NCBI GenBank assembly: GCA_004377245.1
Contig: SOIK01000045.1
Span: 1 to 13,337, forward strand
Source: Sulfurovum sp.
GTDB taxonomy: Bacteria > Campylobacterota > Campylobacteria > Campylobacterales > Sulfurovaceae
Reading direction: 5' to 3'
Length of the DNA stretch: 13,337 nucleotides
This document shows positions 6,279-12,522 of this stretch, in pieces; the first letter of the stretch is position 1, and each line of letters begins with the position of its first letter. Position numbers and translations under genes: made by a program. The notes beneath the pieces are model-generated. The model ran no database searches. It was not told where the DNA came from and worked only from the letters and a program-made list of their open reading frames with translations.

Positions 6279-7235
6279 ATGAGAAGAATAAAAATAACAA
6301 CACTCTCTCTAGGATTAATTTTGGGATATACTAATCTTAGTGCAGACGTAATACCAGGCATCAACTCTAAAGGTGGAGGGATGCTTCTTCCAGAAGGGAA
6401 GATGAAGATGGTTTATAAATATATGCACTTTGACCGTAATAGTATGTTTGATGGTTCAAGTGAAGTACCCAACCTAGAGCAATTAGATGCTACGGCAAAT
6501 ATCAATCTTTTAGTATTGAACTATGGGATATCTGATGCTTTTAATATTGCTTTGGCAGTGCCTCATAAGCATATAGAAGCTACCGCAAAACTTGGTCAAA
6601 ACGATGTAGCCATAGACAATAGTGGTATAGGTGACATTCTTGTAATGGGAAGATATAAGTTAACTGATATGAAAGAGGATGGTTATCAGACTGCTTTAAA
6701 ATTTGGTGTTAAACTTCCTACAGGTTCTACTGATGATGGATTTAAAAAAGCACCACCACTTGCTCCCAATGTAAATACACCTATGCCCACACAAATGGGA
6801 ACAGGCAAGGCAGAATATAAACTGGGAGTAGGGGTATCAAAACTATTTGACGGTGCGAGATTAGATGCTAGTGCTATGTTTACGTATAGACCTAAAGCAG
6901 AACATGATTATGACTTTGGAAATGAGCTTAGTTATGATATAGGGTATATGCACGCTCTGAATGACAAGTTTAATATAGGGCTTGAATATAATGGAAAATA
7001 CAATTCTAAAACAGATATGGGTCAGGATACCAATCCAATATTACGCCAAATGTTGCCATTTAAAGCATTTAGCGGTACAGTTGGGTACATAACACCTCAA
7101 GTTCAATTTTTACCGTTTGGAAAACCTAAAATACACTTAGATGTCGGTATGTCATTTTTGCTTCATAAAAATGTGAAAGAGTATCAACCATTAGAAAAAA
7201 AACGTTTCATTGTTCGATTTGGATATTTATTTTAG
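6279..7235 (+). CDS. Outer-membrane beta-barrel protein, likely iron-regulated
   Basis: This 318-residue exported protein has AAAGGGA before the ATG and a signal peptide to about residue 22 (LGYTNLSA, then DV). The rest alternates polar and hydrophobic residues in barrel-strand style, with many Gly/Tyr turns, and ends in the C-terminal signature ...RFGYLF with terminal Phe, recognised by the BAM machinery. Phrases such as ALKFGVKLPTGSTDDG and SGIGDILVMGRYKL fit the transporter/Phenol_MetA_deg-like barrel family. Substrate is unknown. Two Fur-like sites upstream suggest a role in outer-membrane iron or metal passage, but no TonB box or plug domain is visible, so it is not a TonB-dependent receptor. 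A hairpin follows. Confidence 0.83.
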   Translation: MRRIKITTLSLGLILGYTNLSADVIPGINSKGGGMLLPEGKMKMVYKYMHFDRNSMFDGSSEVPNLEQLDATANINLLVLNYGISDAFNIALAVPHKHIEATAKLGQNDVAIDNSGIGDILVMGRYKLTDMKEDGYQTALKFGVKLPTGSTDDGFKKAPPLAPNVNTPMPTQMGTGKAEYKLGVGVSKLFDGARLDASAMFTYRPKAEHDYDFGNELSYDIGYMHALNDKFNIGLEYNGKYNSKTDMGQDTNPILRQMLPFKAFSGTVGYITPQVQFLPFGKPKIHLDVGMSFLLHKNVKEYQPLEKKRFIVRFGYLF

Positions 7236-7259
7236 GAGCTAAACTAGCTTGATGGTCAG

Positions 7260-7315
7260 TGCAGAATCATTCTAAATGACTCTGCAGTACGATCTAAAAA
7301 AGCTTTTTAACTTTT
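7260..7315 (+). terminator. Tandem hairpins after the OMP gene
   Basis: TGCAGAATCA (7260-7269) pairs with TGACTCTGCA (7277-7286) with one mismatch. Then AAAAAGCTTTTT (7297-7308) is a perfect palindrome followed by a T-rich stretch. Together they make a plausible intrinsic terminator for 6279-7235. Confidence 0.6.
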
Positions 7316-7343
7316 CATAGCGGTTAATCAAGTCTATCTATGA

Positions 7344-7580
7344 CTGGCTGATGGTAATATGACTGTAGCTATGGAGCGCATAAAGACTTTTTTAGCCGCT
7401 CCTGCCAAAGAACGTACTTTGATGAAACCGGCTGTTAAACTGTTTGGCGTGATGCCAAAGATTGAACTCACTCAAGAAGAGATGAGAGACTATGCTCAAG
7501 TGCTTGTAGAGACAGAGTTTGAGATACCTGAGTGGTTTGATGAGCATTATAAAACACATGAGTTGAAGAAGCCAGATTAA
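7344..7580 (+). pseudogene. 3' remnant of a class I c-type cytochrome gene
   Basis: The open frame begins after a TGA, and its first ATG (7359) lacks a ribosome site. The 73-residue translation from 7359 is MTVAMERIKTFLAAPAKER... then GVMPKIELTQEEMRDYAQVLVE. This pattern, a Met in a GVMP turn followed by a helix, is the axial-ligand end of class I cytochrome c. The CxxCH heme motif and the signal peptide are absent, and the upstream 120 bp is a terminator. It is therefore most likely a 5'-truncated relic. A small intact protein is the alternative. The family call rests on memory of the C-terminal pattern. Confidence 0.55.
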
Positions 7581-7604
7581 TCTTTACTGTCAGTAAGATT
7601 TTTT
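7579..7604 (+). terminator. Terminator over the convergent gene ends
   Basis: AATCTTTACTG (7579-7589) pairs with CAGTAAGATT (7591-7600) with one bulged T, followed directly by TTTTTT (7599-7604). It serves the + strand remnant and overlaps the last codons of the converging permease gene, whose stop is at 7590. Confidence 0.65.
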
Positions 7605-8087
7605 CTCTATAGCATCTATGACCTTTCCCTGAACCACCGCAGCGATCAGGATATAGAGTGTCATGATGATCGTAAACAACAGACCAAACAGATCCACCAT
7701 AAACGGTAAAAGAGGCAGTTTAACTGCACGGGCATACATAAATACAGCTATCAATCCATCTTTGAGTCCATGAGAACGCATATCCTGAAGCATCCCATAC
7801 CATGCATACATCGGTCCATGGCTGATGATACCGCCAAGCAGTGCATAAAATACCCCTTTGGCTCCACTATTTTTACCAAAGTGCTTTATGATCTGTTTGG
7901 GTTTTAAAAAATAGTTGATCAGTGCTGTAAGTGTGATAATGAGGACAAACAATGGTAAAAGTGACAGGAGTATCGAACCGCTTTTTTGAAGTGCAGATAG
8001 GGTATTGGAGGTGTCTGTAAGTAGAAGAACTGCATATGAGATAAGTACAATTATCAGAAATTTCATCCCTTTAAATGTTGTTTTCAT
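7590..8087 (-). CDS. Half-size permease, second subunit (DUF318/ArsP_1-like)
   Basis: This 165-residue membrane protein has about five hydrophobic segments. The motifs HFGKNSGAKGVFYALLGGIISHGPMYAWYGMLQDM and ARAVKLPLLPFMVDLFG resemble the PF03773 permease family, whose full-length members (about 300 residues or more) carry two related halves. Here each half is a separate gene. Its ATG shares 4 bp (ATGA) with the stop of the upstream half, so the two are made in step and probably form a heterodimer. Family members move arsenicals or unknown substrates; the substrate here is unknown. Its end converges with a cytochrome remnant. Confidence 0.75.
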   Translation of the reverse strand: MKTTFKGMKFLIIVLISYAVLLLTDTSNTLSALQKSGSILLSLLPLFVLIITLTALINYFLKPKQIIKHFGKNSGAKGVFYALLGGIISHGPMYAWYGMLQDMRSHGLKDGLIAVFMYARAVKLPLLPFMVDLFGLLFTIIMTLYILIAAVVQGKVIDAIEKKSY

Positions 8088-8551
8088 GACAGCACCCCTA
8101 CCGTGAATACTGTCGTATAAGCAATGATGATCGTACTCATGAGCGTTAAAATATTTCGATAAAATGTAAATCTCACACCAAAAACACTCGCTTCAGCCGG
8201 AAGTTGTACAAACCCCAATGTCACCCAAGCAAGCACAAAGGCACTGAGCGCATAAAGTGATACCCCTTGCTCCATCAATCCTTCAGCAACCACATAGCTG
8301 ATCACCGCTTGTCCCATTGAGATCGCTCCTGCCAATGTCCCTGCCAAGGTATCTATGACAGAACCATATCCAAAAAAAGTAGAGAGTATATCTGGTGTGA
8401 CATAGATCTGCATAAGCCCTACCAAACCTATCACTGCGATCAGCATAGGGGTAATGGAGATAAAACCCATGAGGGCTTTGCTAAAGGCTTTTTTAAGTGT
8501 GGGAGTTTCTTGGCTTTTTATCTCTTTGGAATTTTTTATCTCTTTTTTCAT
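8084..8551 (-). CDS. Half-size permease, first subunit (DUF318/ArsP_1-like)
   Basis: This 155-residue membrane protein has a Lys-rich cytosolic N-terminus (MKKEIKNSKEIKSQETPTLK) and about four hydrophobic helices. The GTLAGAISMGQAVISYVVAE and LGFVQLPAEASVFGVRFTFYRN stretches mirror the conserved core of PF03773 permeases. It overlaps the MBL hydrolase gene upstream by ATGA and the second permease half downstream by ATGA. The three genes are thus one translationally coupled unit. Substrate is unknown; the hydrolase partner hints at export or uptake of a small metabolite. Confidence 0.75.
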   Translation of the reverse strand: MKKEIKNSKEIKSQETPTLKKAFSKALMGFISITPMLIAVIGLVGLMQIYVTPDILSTFFGYGSVIDTLAGTLAGAISMGQAVISYVVAEGLMEQGVSLYALSAFVLAWVTLGFVQLPAEASVFGVRFTFYRNILTLMSTIIIAYTTVFTVGVLS

Positions 8552-9246
8552 ATCTCTATCTTAGCTCCTATGCCACCTTGTATGTAGTGATCGCCAAAAC
8601 TTTGCGCGAACATCACTATCGCCTGATCACCGCTGCAGTGTGTTGGACAAGCAAACTCAACACCACTTTTCCTAAGTGATGTGATCGTATCAGCTATTTC
8701 CTTTTCTTTGCTATACATCAGATGAAAACCTCCAGCAGCCAAATGGATCGTTTTGGTAATGATTTGAGAAGCTGTGTCAACAATATTTGTGATACCATAA
8801 TGTCCACACCCTGTTATCACTATAGGTTTTTCACCATCGATGATCAGTGATTGCTCTGGTGTATCTTCTCCTAAAATACCTGTCGAATAGAGATTTCCAA
8901 AGAGTCTTTGCGGTTTATCTGTGATGACAATAACTTCTTTTGCCAGTGTATGCAAATTTTCGATCAAATGTTTTGATAAACTTGCAGGTACAAATAGTGT
9001 TATATCAGGATTGAGTTCCAAAACAGAATCTAATCCACCGATATGATCCCAATGCGCATGCGAGATAAAAAGATATTTGATCTCTTTTACATCGATATTT
9101 AGTGCTTTCATATTTTCAAGCAATGCACGTCCATTGCTTCCCGTATCAAAAAGCAGGTGATATTTTTCAAAGTAAGCACTAAATCCCCAAAGAGATTTTA
9201 ACTCGGGATAACAGTAGTTATAATTGTCAAATATGATTGTCATCAT
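8548..9246 (-). CDS. MBL-fold metal-dependent hydrolase (COG1237-like)
   Basis: This 232-residue metallo-beta-lactamase-fold protein has the metal motif HAHWDH (63-68). Further ligand-type positions are GCGH (146-149), GGFH (172-175) and THCSG (202-206). The LWGFSAYF opening and these late motifs fit the COG1237 group, often annotated as dihydropterin ribofuranosylaminobenzene-phosphate synthase but of uncertain true function in bacteria. Either of two adjacent ATGs could start it; AGGA is 6 bp from the second (9243). The ribosome site lies over the stop of the TauE remnant. It overlaps the permease gene downstream by 4 bp, which suggests joint function. Confidence 0.88.
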   Translation of the reverse strand: MMTIIFDNYNYCYPELKSLWGFSAYFEKYHLLFDTGSNGRALLENMKALNIDVKEIKYLFISHAHWDHIGGLDSVLELNPDITLFVPASLSKHLIENLHTLAKEVIVITDKPQRLFGNLYSTGILGEDTPEQSLIIDGEKPIVITGCGHYGITNIVDTASQIITKTIHLAAGGFHLMYSKEKEIADTITSLRKSGVEFACPTHCSGDQAIVMFAQSFGDHYIQGGIGAKIEI

Positions 9247-9411
9247 TTATCCTAAAAGCATTTTGATAGCGATGCCGTACAAAGCAAGTGCCAATATTCT
9301 TTTGATCGTTTGTGATGAAACCTTAAAATGTAAGATATAGTTTCCGATCATTCCACCGATATAGGCACCCACTCCAATTATAGCCAAAAGCAGATAGTTA
9401 AGCTCAATGTA
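9247..9411 (-). pseudogene. 3' remnant of a TauE/SafE-type exporter gene
   Basis: The minus-strand frame 9411 to 9247 (54 codons) has no start codon with a ribosome site and is preceded by an in-frame TAA. It encodes two hydrophobic stretches and ends GAYIGGMIGNYILHF...IKRILALALYGIAIKMLLG. The GxxxGGxxG turn, short cytosolic loop and last helix are the C-terminus of TauE/SafE sulfite-exporter-family permeases. The rest is missing; nifU-like coding begins 33 bp away, so a deletion probably removed the 5' part. The gene ends just before the MBL-fold gene and was likely coupled to it. Confidence 0.7.
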
Positions 9412-9443
9412 TTAGTTTGGCTTAGTGGCATTGAAGAATACTA

Positions 9444-9794
9444 CTAAAAAAGTTTTTTAACTTTATCCATCAATCCCTCTTTCTTTACCTCACTTACATG
9501 TTCCACCTTTTCCATATAGCAATCTTCAGGAAGTTCATTTTCTGGAGTACCATCAACATTAATAACATCCAACTCTGGATGAATAAGTTCTCTAAGCTCT
9601 CGTCGCACAACCATCTTAGTTGTCATTAAACTCATAGAACACCCACCACAGGTACCACCAAGTTCTATGTAAATAATGGCATCTTTCACACCCAGTAGGT
9701 GGATATTTCCACCATGAGAGCTGACATAAGCACTTACCTTATGGAGGTTGTTTTGTACTGCAGTGTATATCTCTTCATCTGAAAATGGCATCAT
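9444..9794 (-). CDS. NifU C-terminal-domain (Nfu-type) Fe-S protein
   Basis: This 116-residue protein carries one Nfu domain with the cluster-binding CGGC (49-52) in GGTCGGCSMS. Nfu domains hold and pass on [4Fe-4S] clusters. The N-terminal helix region (DEEIYTAVQNNLHKVSAYV) and GGNIHLLGVKDAIIYIEL are typical. A 50-residue charged tail ends in DKVKKLF. AGGA is 6 bp from the first ATG. Being a lone Nfu it is probably a carrier and not the full nitrogenase NifU scaffold. A TATAAT lies upstream, so it may have its own promoter separate from trmO. Confidence 0.9.
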   Translation of the reverse strand: MMPFSDEEIYTAVQNNLHKVSAYVSSHGGNIHLLGVKDAIIYIELGGTCGGCSMSLMTTKMVVRRELRELIHPELDVINVDGTPENELPEDCYMEKVEHVSEVKKEGLMDKVKKLF

Positions 9795-9815
9795 GTATTA
9801 TCCTTTATTATGTAT

Positions 9816-9821
9816 ATTATA
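9816..9821 (-). promoter_or_regulatory. Predicted -10 of the nfu gene
   Basis: A perfect TATAAT on the minus strand lies 21 bp before the nfu-type start. The expected -35 position is weak. Upstream are two TTAAATAAG copies at a 10-bp period (9847-9855, 9857-9865) and an inverted CTATTTAA (9868-9875), a possible operator or A/T-rich upstream element. Confidence 0.5.
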
Positions 9822-9909
9822 AGTTAGGATGATAGTATAGATTTCCTTAAATAAGATTAAATAAGTCCTATTTAACTTCTCTTGTATATTTTGGGTTGAA
9901 TATCAACTA

Positions 9910-10404
9910 TCACTTTTGGATAAATCTATCGTCTGATTTTCTACTGCTTACTTCATCCAAACTCGCCTTCATCCAGCCAGATCTTACCTCACCTTCTACT
10001 TTGTCAAAGTTCTCGATGTAAGGTTTGATATCCAAGAGAGGTGTACCATCCAGTATATCAACACCTTTGATGGTGACGATATTGCCCTCTACTTTGACAA
10101 GCTCTACCACTGAAAGTCCCATGCTGTTTGGATGCATAGGTGTTCTTGTCGAAAAAACACCTCTTGGGGTGTGGGTCATGTCATTAAAAGGGATGACAGA
10201 AAGTTTTGGTTCTTTTACTTTGTGAAAATAGTATATTAGATAAACATGAGAAAAGCCATCTAAATCTTTTAAACCCTCTTGGTATTCCTCTTTAAACTCT
10301 ATGGTTGCATAGACATCTTTTGCACCTTTAGGTTGTACAGGCATATTGACCAAGTCACAAAAAGGTGAACAGATAGTAGCAATTTGTTTTAGTTCAAAAG
10401 TCAT
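9910..10404 (-). CDS. trmO: tRNA m6t6A37 methyltransferase TrmO (TsaA/UPF0066)
   Basis: TrmO is an S-adenosylmethionine-dependent enzyme that N6-methylates t6A37 of tRNA-Thr. At 164 residues it is a single TsaA-like domain; E. coli TrmO is longer, with a C-terminal extension. Visible family blocks are QPKGAKD near residue 24, GLKDLDGFSHVYLIYYFH, RGVFSTRTPMHPNSMGLSVVEL and DILDGTPLLDIKPYI. The start overlaps the upstream stop by 1 bp (TAATG), so it belongs to the operon led by the UPF0251 gene. Its link to the metal-related genes is unclear. Confidence 0.9.
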   Translation of the reverse strand: MTFELKQIATICSPFCDLVNMPVQPKGAKDVYATIEFKEEYQEGLKDLDGFSHVYLIYYFHKVKEPKLSVIPFNDMTHTPRGVFSTRTPMHPNSMGLSVVELVKVEGNIVTIKGVDILDGTPLLDIKPYIENFDKVEGEVRSGWMKASLDEVSSRKSDDRFIQK

Positions 10405-10946
10405 TATGATGCTGTCACAAATGACTCAATGGCACACTCAACACTCTTTTGAATGTCTTTGCCTTGCAGATCCATAAAATCAGCCTGTACGGAATAGATA
10501 TTTTTACCATTGTAGGTTATGATGAAACGTAAAAACCCTGCATAGAGTTTGCTTTTTTTTGTTTTTTTCCCAGGGTCTGCTTTGTCATTTTCATAAATAT
10601 AGTAGTCTATATGCAATTTCCCTTCTGTCTTTGCATCGGCCTGTTTTTTCTTGTCAATTGCATTTTTTACCAGCTGATCAACTTCTTCAATATGAACATA
10701 CTGAAACATCTGTGTTTGCATGAACTTAGCCTCTTTGATACGAGAAGTGAGTTTATACTCTCCTGCACGGACTGTTTCTTGTGCCTTTTTGAGTAGTTTA
10801 TCATCATAAACTCTTTCAAAAACTTTACATGTTTTATGGCAGGCAAGACGGGTACTTTTTGCTCCTGTTTTTGTATTTTGTTTATAAATATCATTTCCTA
10901 CAAAATAGATAAGAGCGATTACGATAATAGTGTAAATATATTTCAT
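10404..10946 (-). CDS. Membrane-anchored protein of unknown function
   Basis: This 180-residue protein is not recognised. One hydrophobic segment at residues 3-18 (YIYTIIVIALIYFVGN) anchors it, with the rest probably periplasmic, or it is a signal peptide with weak cleavage. The exported part has a Cys pair CHKTC (36-40), a Lys-rich helical middle and a C-terminal half that looks beta-rich (HIDYYIYEND, LRFIITYNGKNIYSVQADF). AAGGAT is placed well, over the end of the NifX-type gene, and its stop touches trmO. Operon membership is clear; function is not. Confidence 0.8.
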   Translation of the reverse strand: MKYIYTIIVIALIYFVGNDIYKQNTKTGAKSTRLACHKTCKVFERVYDDKLLKKAQETVRAGEYKLTSRIKEAKFMQTQMFQYVHIEEVDQLVKNAIDKKKQADAKTEGKLHIDYYIYENDKADPGKKTKKSKLYAGFLRFIITYNGKNIYSVQADFMDLQGKDIQKSVECAIESFVTAS

Positions 10947-10954
10947 TTTAATCC

Positions 10955-11329
10955 TTAATGTTTTTGATGTTGTCTATCGTGAGACTTAACAATATCTTTA
11001 GCATTGGTATCATCAAGTATGATCAGTTCATCAGCTTCATATCTTTTAAGTGCCTCAGGTAATTCAATTCTGTCAGAACCCACATATAATATAGTGATAC
11101 TTCCTTCTTCTTTGATCATCTGATAAGGTGGTTGGCTCATTTTCTGCATAATAAGCGTCTTTATTCCTTTTTTCAGTAGCCACTGAACAACGCCTGAGCC
11201 GCCTTGTGCTTCATTTTTCTCTATCGTTATGTTTCCATCCTCCACAAAAGCAAACCACTTTGCTTTGCCAAATAGTGGTGCTACTGCTGAATTTTCTTTG
11301 TTTAGTTTTAACGGTATTGCTATTTTCAT
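10955..11329 (-). CDS. NifX/NifB-type dinitrogenase FeMo-cofactor-family protein
   Basis: This 124-residue protein belongs to the Nitro_FeMo-Co fold (PF02579), which binds metal clusters in NifX, NafY and the NifB C-terminus. Seen are the opening MKIAIPL, the phrase SAVAPLFGKAKWFAFVEDG (about 14-32) and GGSGVVQWLLKKGIKTLI (about 43-60). The tail is His-rich (SHDRQHQKH), a possible metal contact. No nif structural genes are present. Such stand-alone proteins occur widely beside UPF0251 genes in anaerobes, where they probably handle Fe-S or Mo-Fe-S clusters. Its ATG overlaps the UPF0251 stop by 4 bp. Confidence 0.88.
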   Translation of the reverse strand: MKIAIPLKLNKENSAVAPLFGKAKWFAFVEDGNITIEKNEAQGGSGVVQWLLKKGIKTLIMQKMSQPPYQMIKEEGSITILYVGSDRIELPEALKRYEADELIILDDTNAKDIVKSHDRQHQKH

Positions 11330-11631
11330 TTATCTTCCTTAAATTCATTTTGTTTTGTAATTGAAATTGCTTTGTTATGCAACAAAGCATCAGAAATTTT
11401 TTTACGTGCATTTTCAATGAGTCTGGAAAAGGTCGTTCTGGAAATACCCATTTTATCCGCACACTCTTGTTGGTATAAGCCTTCAAAATCACTAAGTCTT
11501 AGTGCTTCCATTTCATCTTCGTCAATAATCATTTTTTCAAGCTGATCCCTTTGTATACCACAGGGTTTGAAGCAGACTTGAGTATAGTCTTTCCCAATAT
11601 TTCGTGTAATTTTTCTTCTTCCAGCTTGCAT
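11326..11631 (-). CDS. UPF0251 (DUF134) helix-turn-helix regulator
   Basis: This 101-residue DNA-binding protein has the UPF0251 signature CFKPCGI (20-26), the acidic block IIDEDEMEALRLSDFEGLYQ and a helix-turn-helix at about residues 54-79 (ECADKMGISRTTFSRLIENA). The ATG at 11631 is chosen because GAGGAG is 6 bp upstream; the adjacent ATG at 11634 is 3 bp away, which is too close. It leads the operon with the NifX-type gene (ATGA overlap), the anchored protein and trmO. A consensus promoter with palindromes lies upstream, so self-regulation is likely. The two cysteines in the signature could sense metal or redox, which is inferred. Confidence 0.9.
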   Translation of the reverse strand: MQAGRRKITRNIGKDYTQVCFKPCGIQRDQLEKMIIDEDEMEALRLSDFEGLYQQECADKMGISRTTFSRLIENARKKISDALLHNKAISITKQNEFKEDK

Positions 11632-11651
11632 CATAGACTCCTCTATATTAC

Positions 11652-11663
11652 GAACATATGTTC
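11652..11663. promoter_or_regulatory. Palindromic operator O1
   Basis: GAACATATGTTC, a perfect 12-bp palindrome, is centred just downstream of the predicted transcription start of the UPF0251 operon. A second copy lies 33 bp away, about three helical turns. Confidence 0.7.
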
Positions 11664-11676
11664 AAATATAGAAAGA

Positions 11677-11705
11677 ATTATAGCGAACATATGTGCATAT
11701 GTCAA
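11677..11705 (-). promoter_or_regulatory. Consensus sigma-70 promoter of the UPF0251 operon
   Basis: On the minus strand, TTGACA (11700-11705), a 17-bp spacer and TATAAT (11677-11682) are all exact consensus. Transcription would begin near 11670, leaving a leader of about 40 nt with GAGGAG. So strong a promoter usually needs a repressor. Confidence 0.85.
11685..11703. promoter_or_regulatory. Operator O2 in the promoter spacer
   Basis: GAACATATGTGC (11685-11696) has two mismatches to a perfect palindrome and shares the ACATATG core with O1. It runs into a third GCATATGTC copy (11695-11703). It fills the -35/-10 spacer and the edge of the -35, so a bound protein would block polymerase. Confidence 0.65.
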
Positions 11706-11710
11706 TAGAA

Positions 11711-11742
11711 GTTATAATTATTATAACATTGAATTATGTTAT
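11711..11742. repeat. Nested inverted repeats upstream of the UPF0251 promoter
   Basis: GTTATAAT-T-ATTATAAC (11711-11727) is a palindrome with 8-bp arms. It overlaps a second repeat, ATAACAT (11723-11729) with ATGTTAT (11736-11742). It sits between the end of the DAGK-like gene and the -35, so it could be a terminator without T-run or a further operator. Confidence 0.55.
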
Positions 11743-11763
11743 TGTCTGGTTTCTGTTGTTTAA

Positions 11764-12444
11764 CTATTGTGTCACTACAGGTACGTTCCCTGCCTGTTTG
11801 ATATGTAGATGTCTTCCATGAATAGTGATGATGTCTCCATCAAGTTCTAACATATTATATTCATTCTCCAGGTCTATAGTCATCTCTTTAACCTCCCCAT
11901 AAAAGCTACCGAACTTTTTGATGAAACGTGCAGGGGTAAAGATGAAAAATCTTGTTGAACTCAGAAGCATAAGAGGTGTCATGATAAGATGTACGGGCAG
12001 TAGAAAGAGTACTGAGAGAATGTATTTGAGTATGCCCTGTTTGAGTAGTCCAAAACGTAGGGTCTCTGAGAGGAAGATATGCTGTAGATCCCCCATATTA
12101 CCTGCTGAAAAGAGGAAGATTTCATCATTAAGTTTGAAGAGATGGTGTTTTTGGGTTTTAGGGGTTTCACCGTTTGCAAGGGCATCTAAAACTTTCTCTA
12201 TCTTGGGTGCACGATGTATCTTTGCAACCACGTTGAAAGAACCAGTAGGGTTGAGGATGAAGATAGGCATATGGTCCAAGGCATGTAGTTGTTTAAGTAC
12301 TCTTCTTATGGTGCCGTCTCCGCCATTGATGATGACATAGGTATAAAGCTCTATATCGTGATGTTCGGGTAGAGAAGAAGCCTCTATAGAGGTGATATCT
12401 AGTCCATCATGATGTAGGGTCTTACCAATAGAGAGTATCTTCAT
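11764..12444 (-). CDS. Diacylglycerol kinase-like (DAGK catalytic) protein
   Basis: This is a 226-residue protein from the chosen start at 12444, where AAGGA is 5 bp upstream; ATGs at 12450 and 12486 are alternatives. The signature of the DAGK/LCB5 family is INGGDGTIRRVL (39-50), with the GGDGT nucleotide loop, followed by FILNPTGSFNVVAK (62-75) where relatives usually read P-x-GT-x-N-D. This family phosphorylates lipids such as diacylglycerol. It is shorter than typical bacterial members (about 290-300), with a hydrophobic stretch at about 135-165 (LLKQGILKYILSVLFLLPVHL), so it may act at the membrane. The substitution around TGSFN could change activity. It diverges from the PqiA gene. Confidence 0.8.
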   Translation of the reverse strand: MKILSIGKTLHHDGLDITSIEASSLPEHHDIELYTYVIINGGDGTIRRVLKQLHALDHMPIFILNPTGSFNVVAKIHRAPKIEKVLDALANGETPKTQKHHLFKLNDEIFLFSAGNMGDLQHIFLSETLRFGLLKQGILKYILSVLFLLPVHLIMTPLMLLSSTRFFIFTPARFIKKFGSFYGEVKEMTIDLENEYNMLELDGDIITIHGRHLHIKQAGNVPVVTQ

Positions 12445-12509
12445 CTTCATCCTTAAAGATTTTATTTGCTTAGTGGATAATATCATACACTTATCTTGGT
12501 TACATTAGG

Positions 12510-12515
12510 TATAAT
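12510..12515 (+). promoter_or_regulatory. Predicted -10 of the PqiA-type genes
   Basis: A perfect TATAAT ends 7 bp before the ATG at 12523, so transcription should begin at or next to the start codon. The -35 region is poor. No ribosome site precedes the ATG at a proper distance, which fits a leaderless transcript. Confidence 0.55.
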
Positions 12516-12522
12516 TAACGTA

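Noticed and set aside
9444..11631. A nitrogenase gene cluster
   Set aside because: Only an Nfu carrier and a NifX-fold protein are present; both occur widely without nitrogenase.
11918..12340. 140-codon open frame on the + strand
   Set aside because: It is antisense to the DAGK-like gene, which has a clear family motif; the frame has no ribosome site and no recognisable protein character.
12496..12522. TTG start extending the PqiA-type protein by 9 residues
   Set aside because: It lies upstream of the TATAAT and would be outside the predicted transcript.
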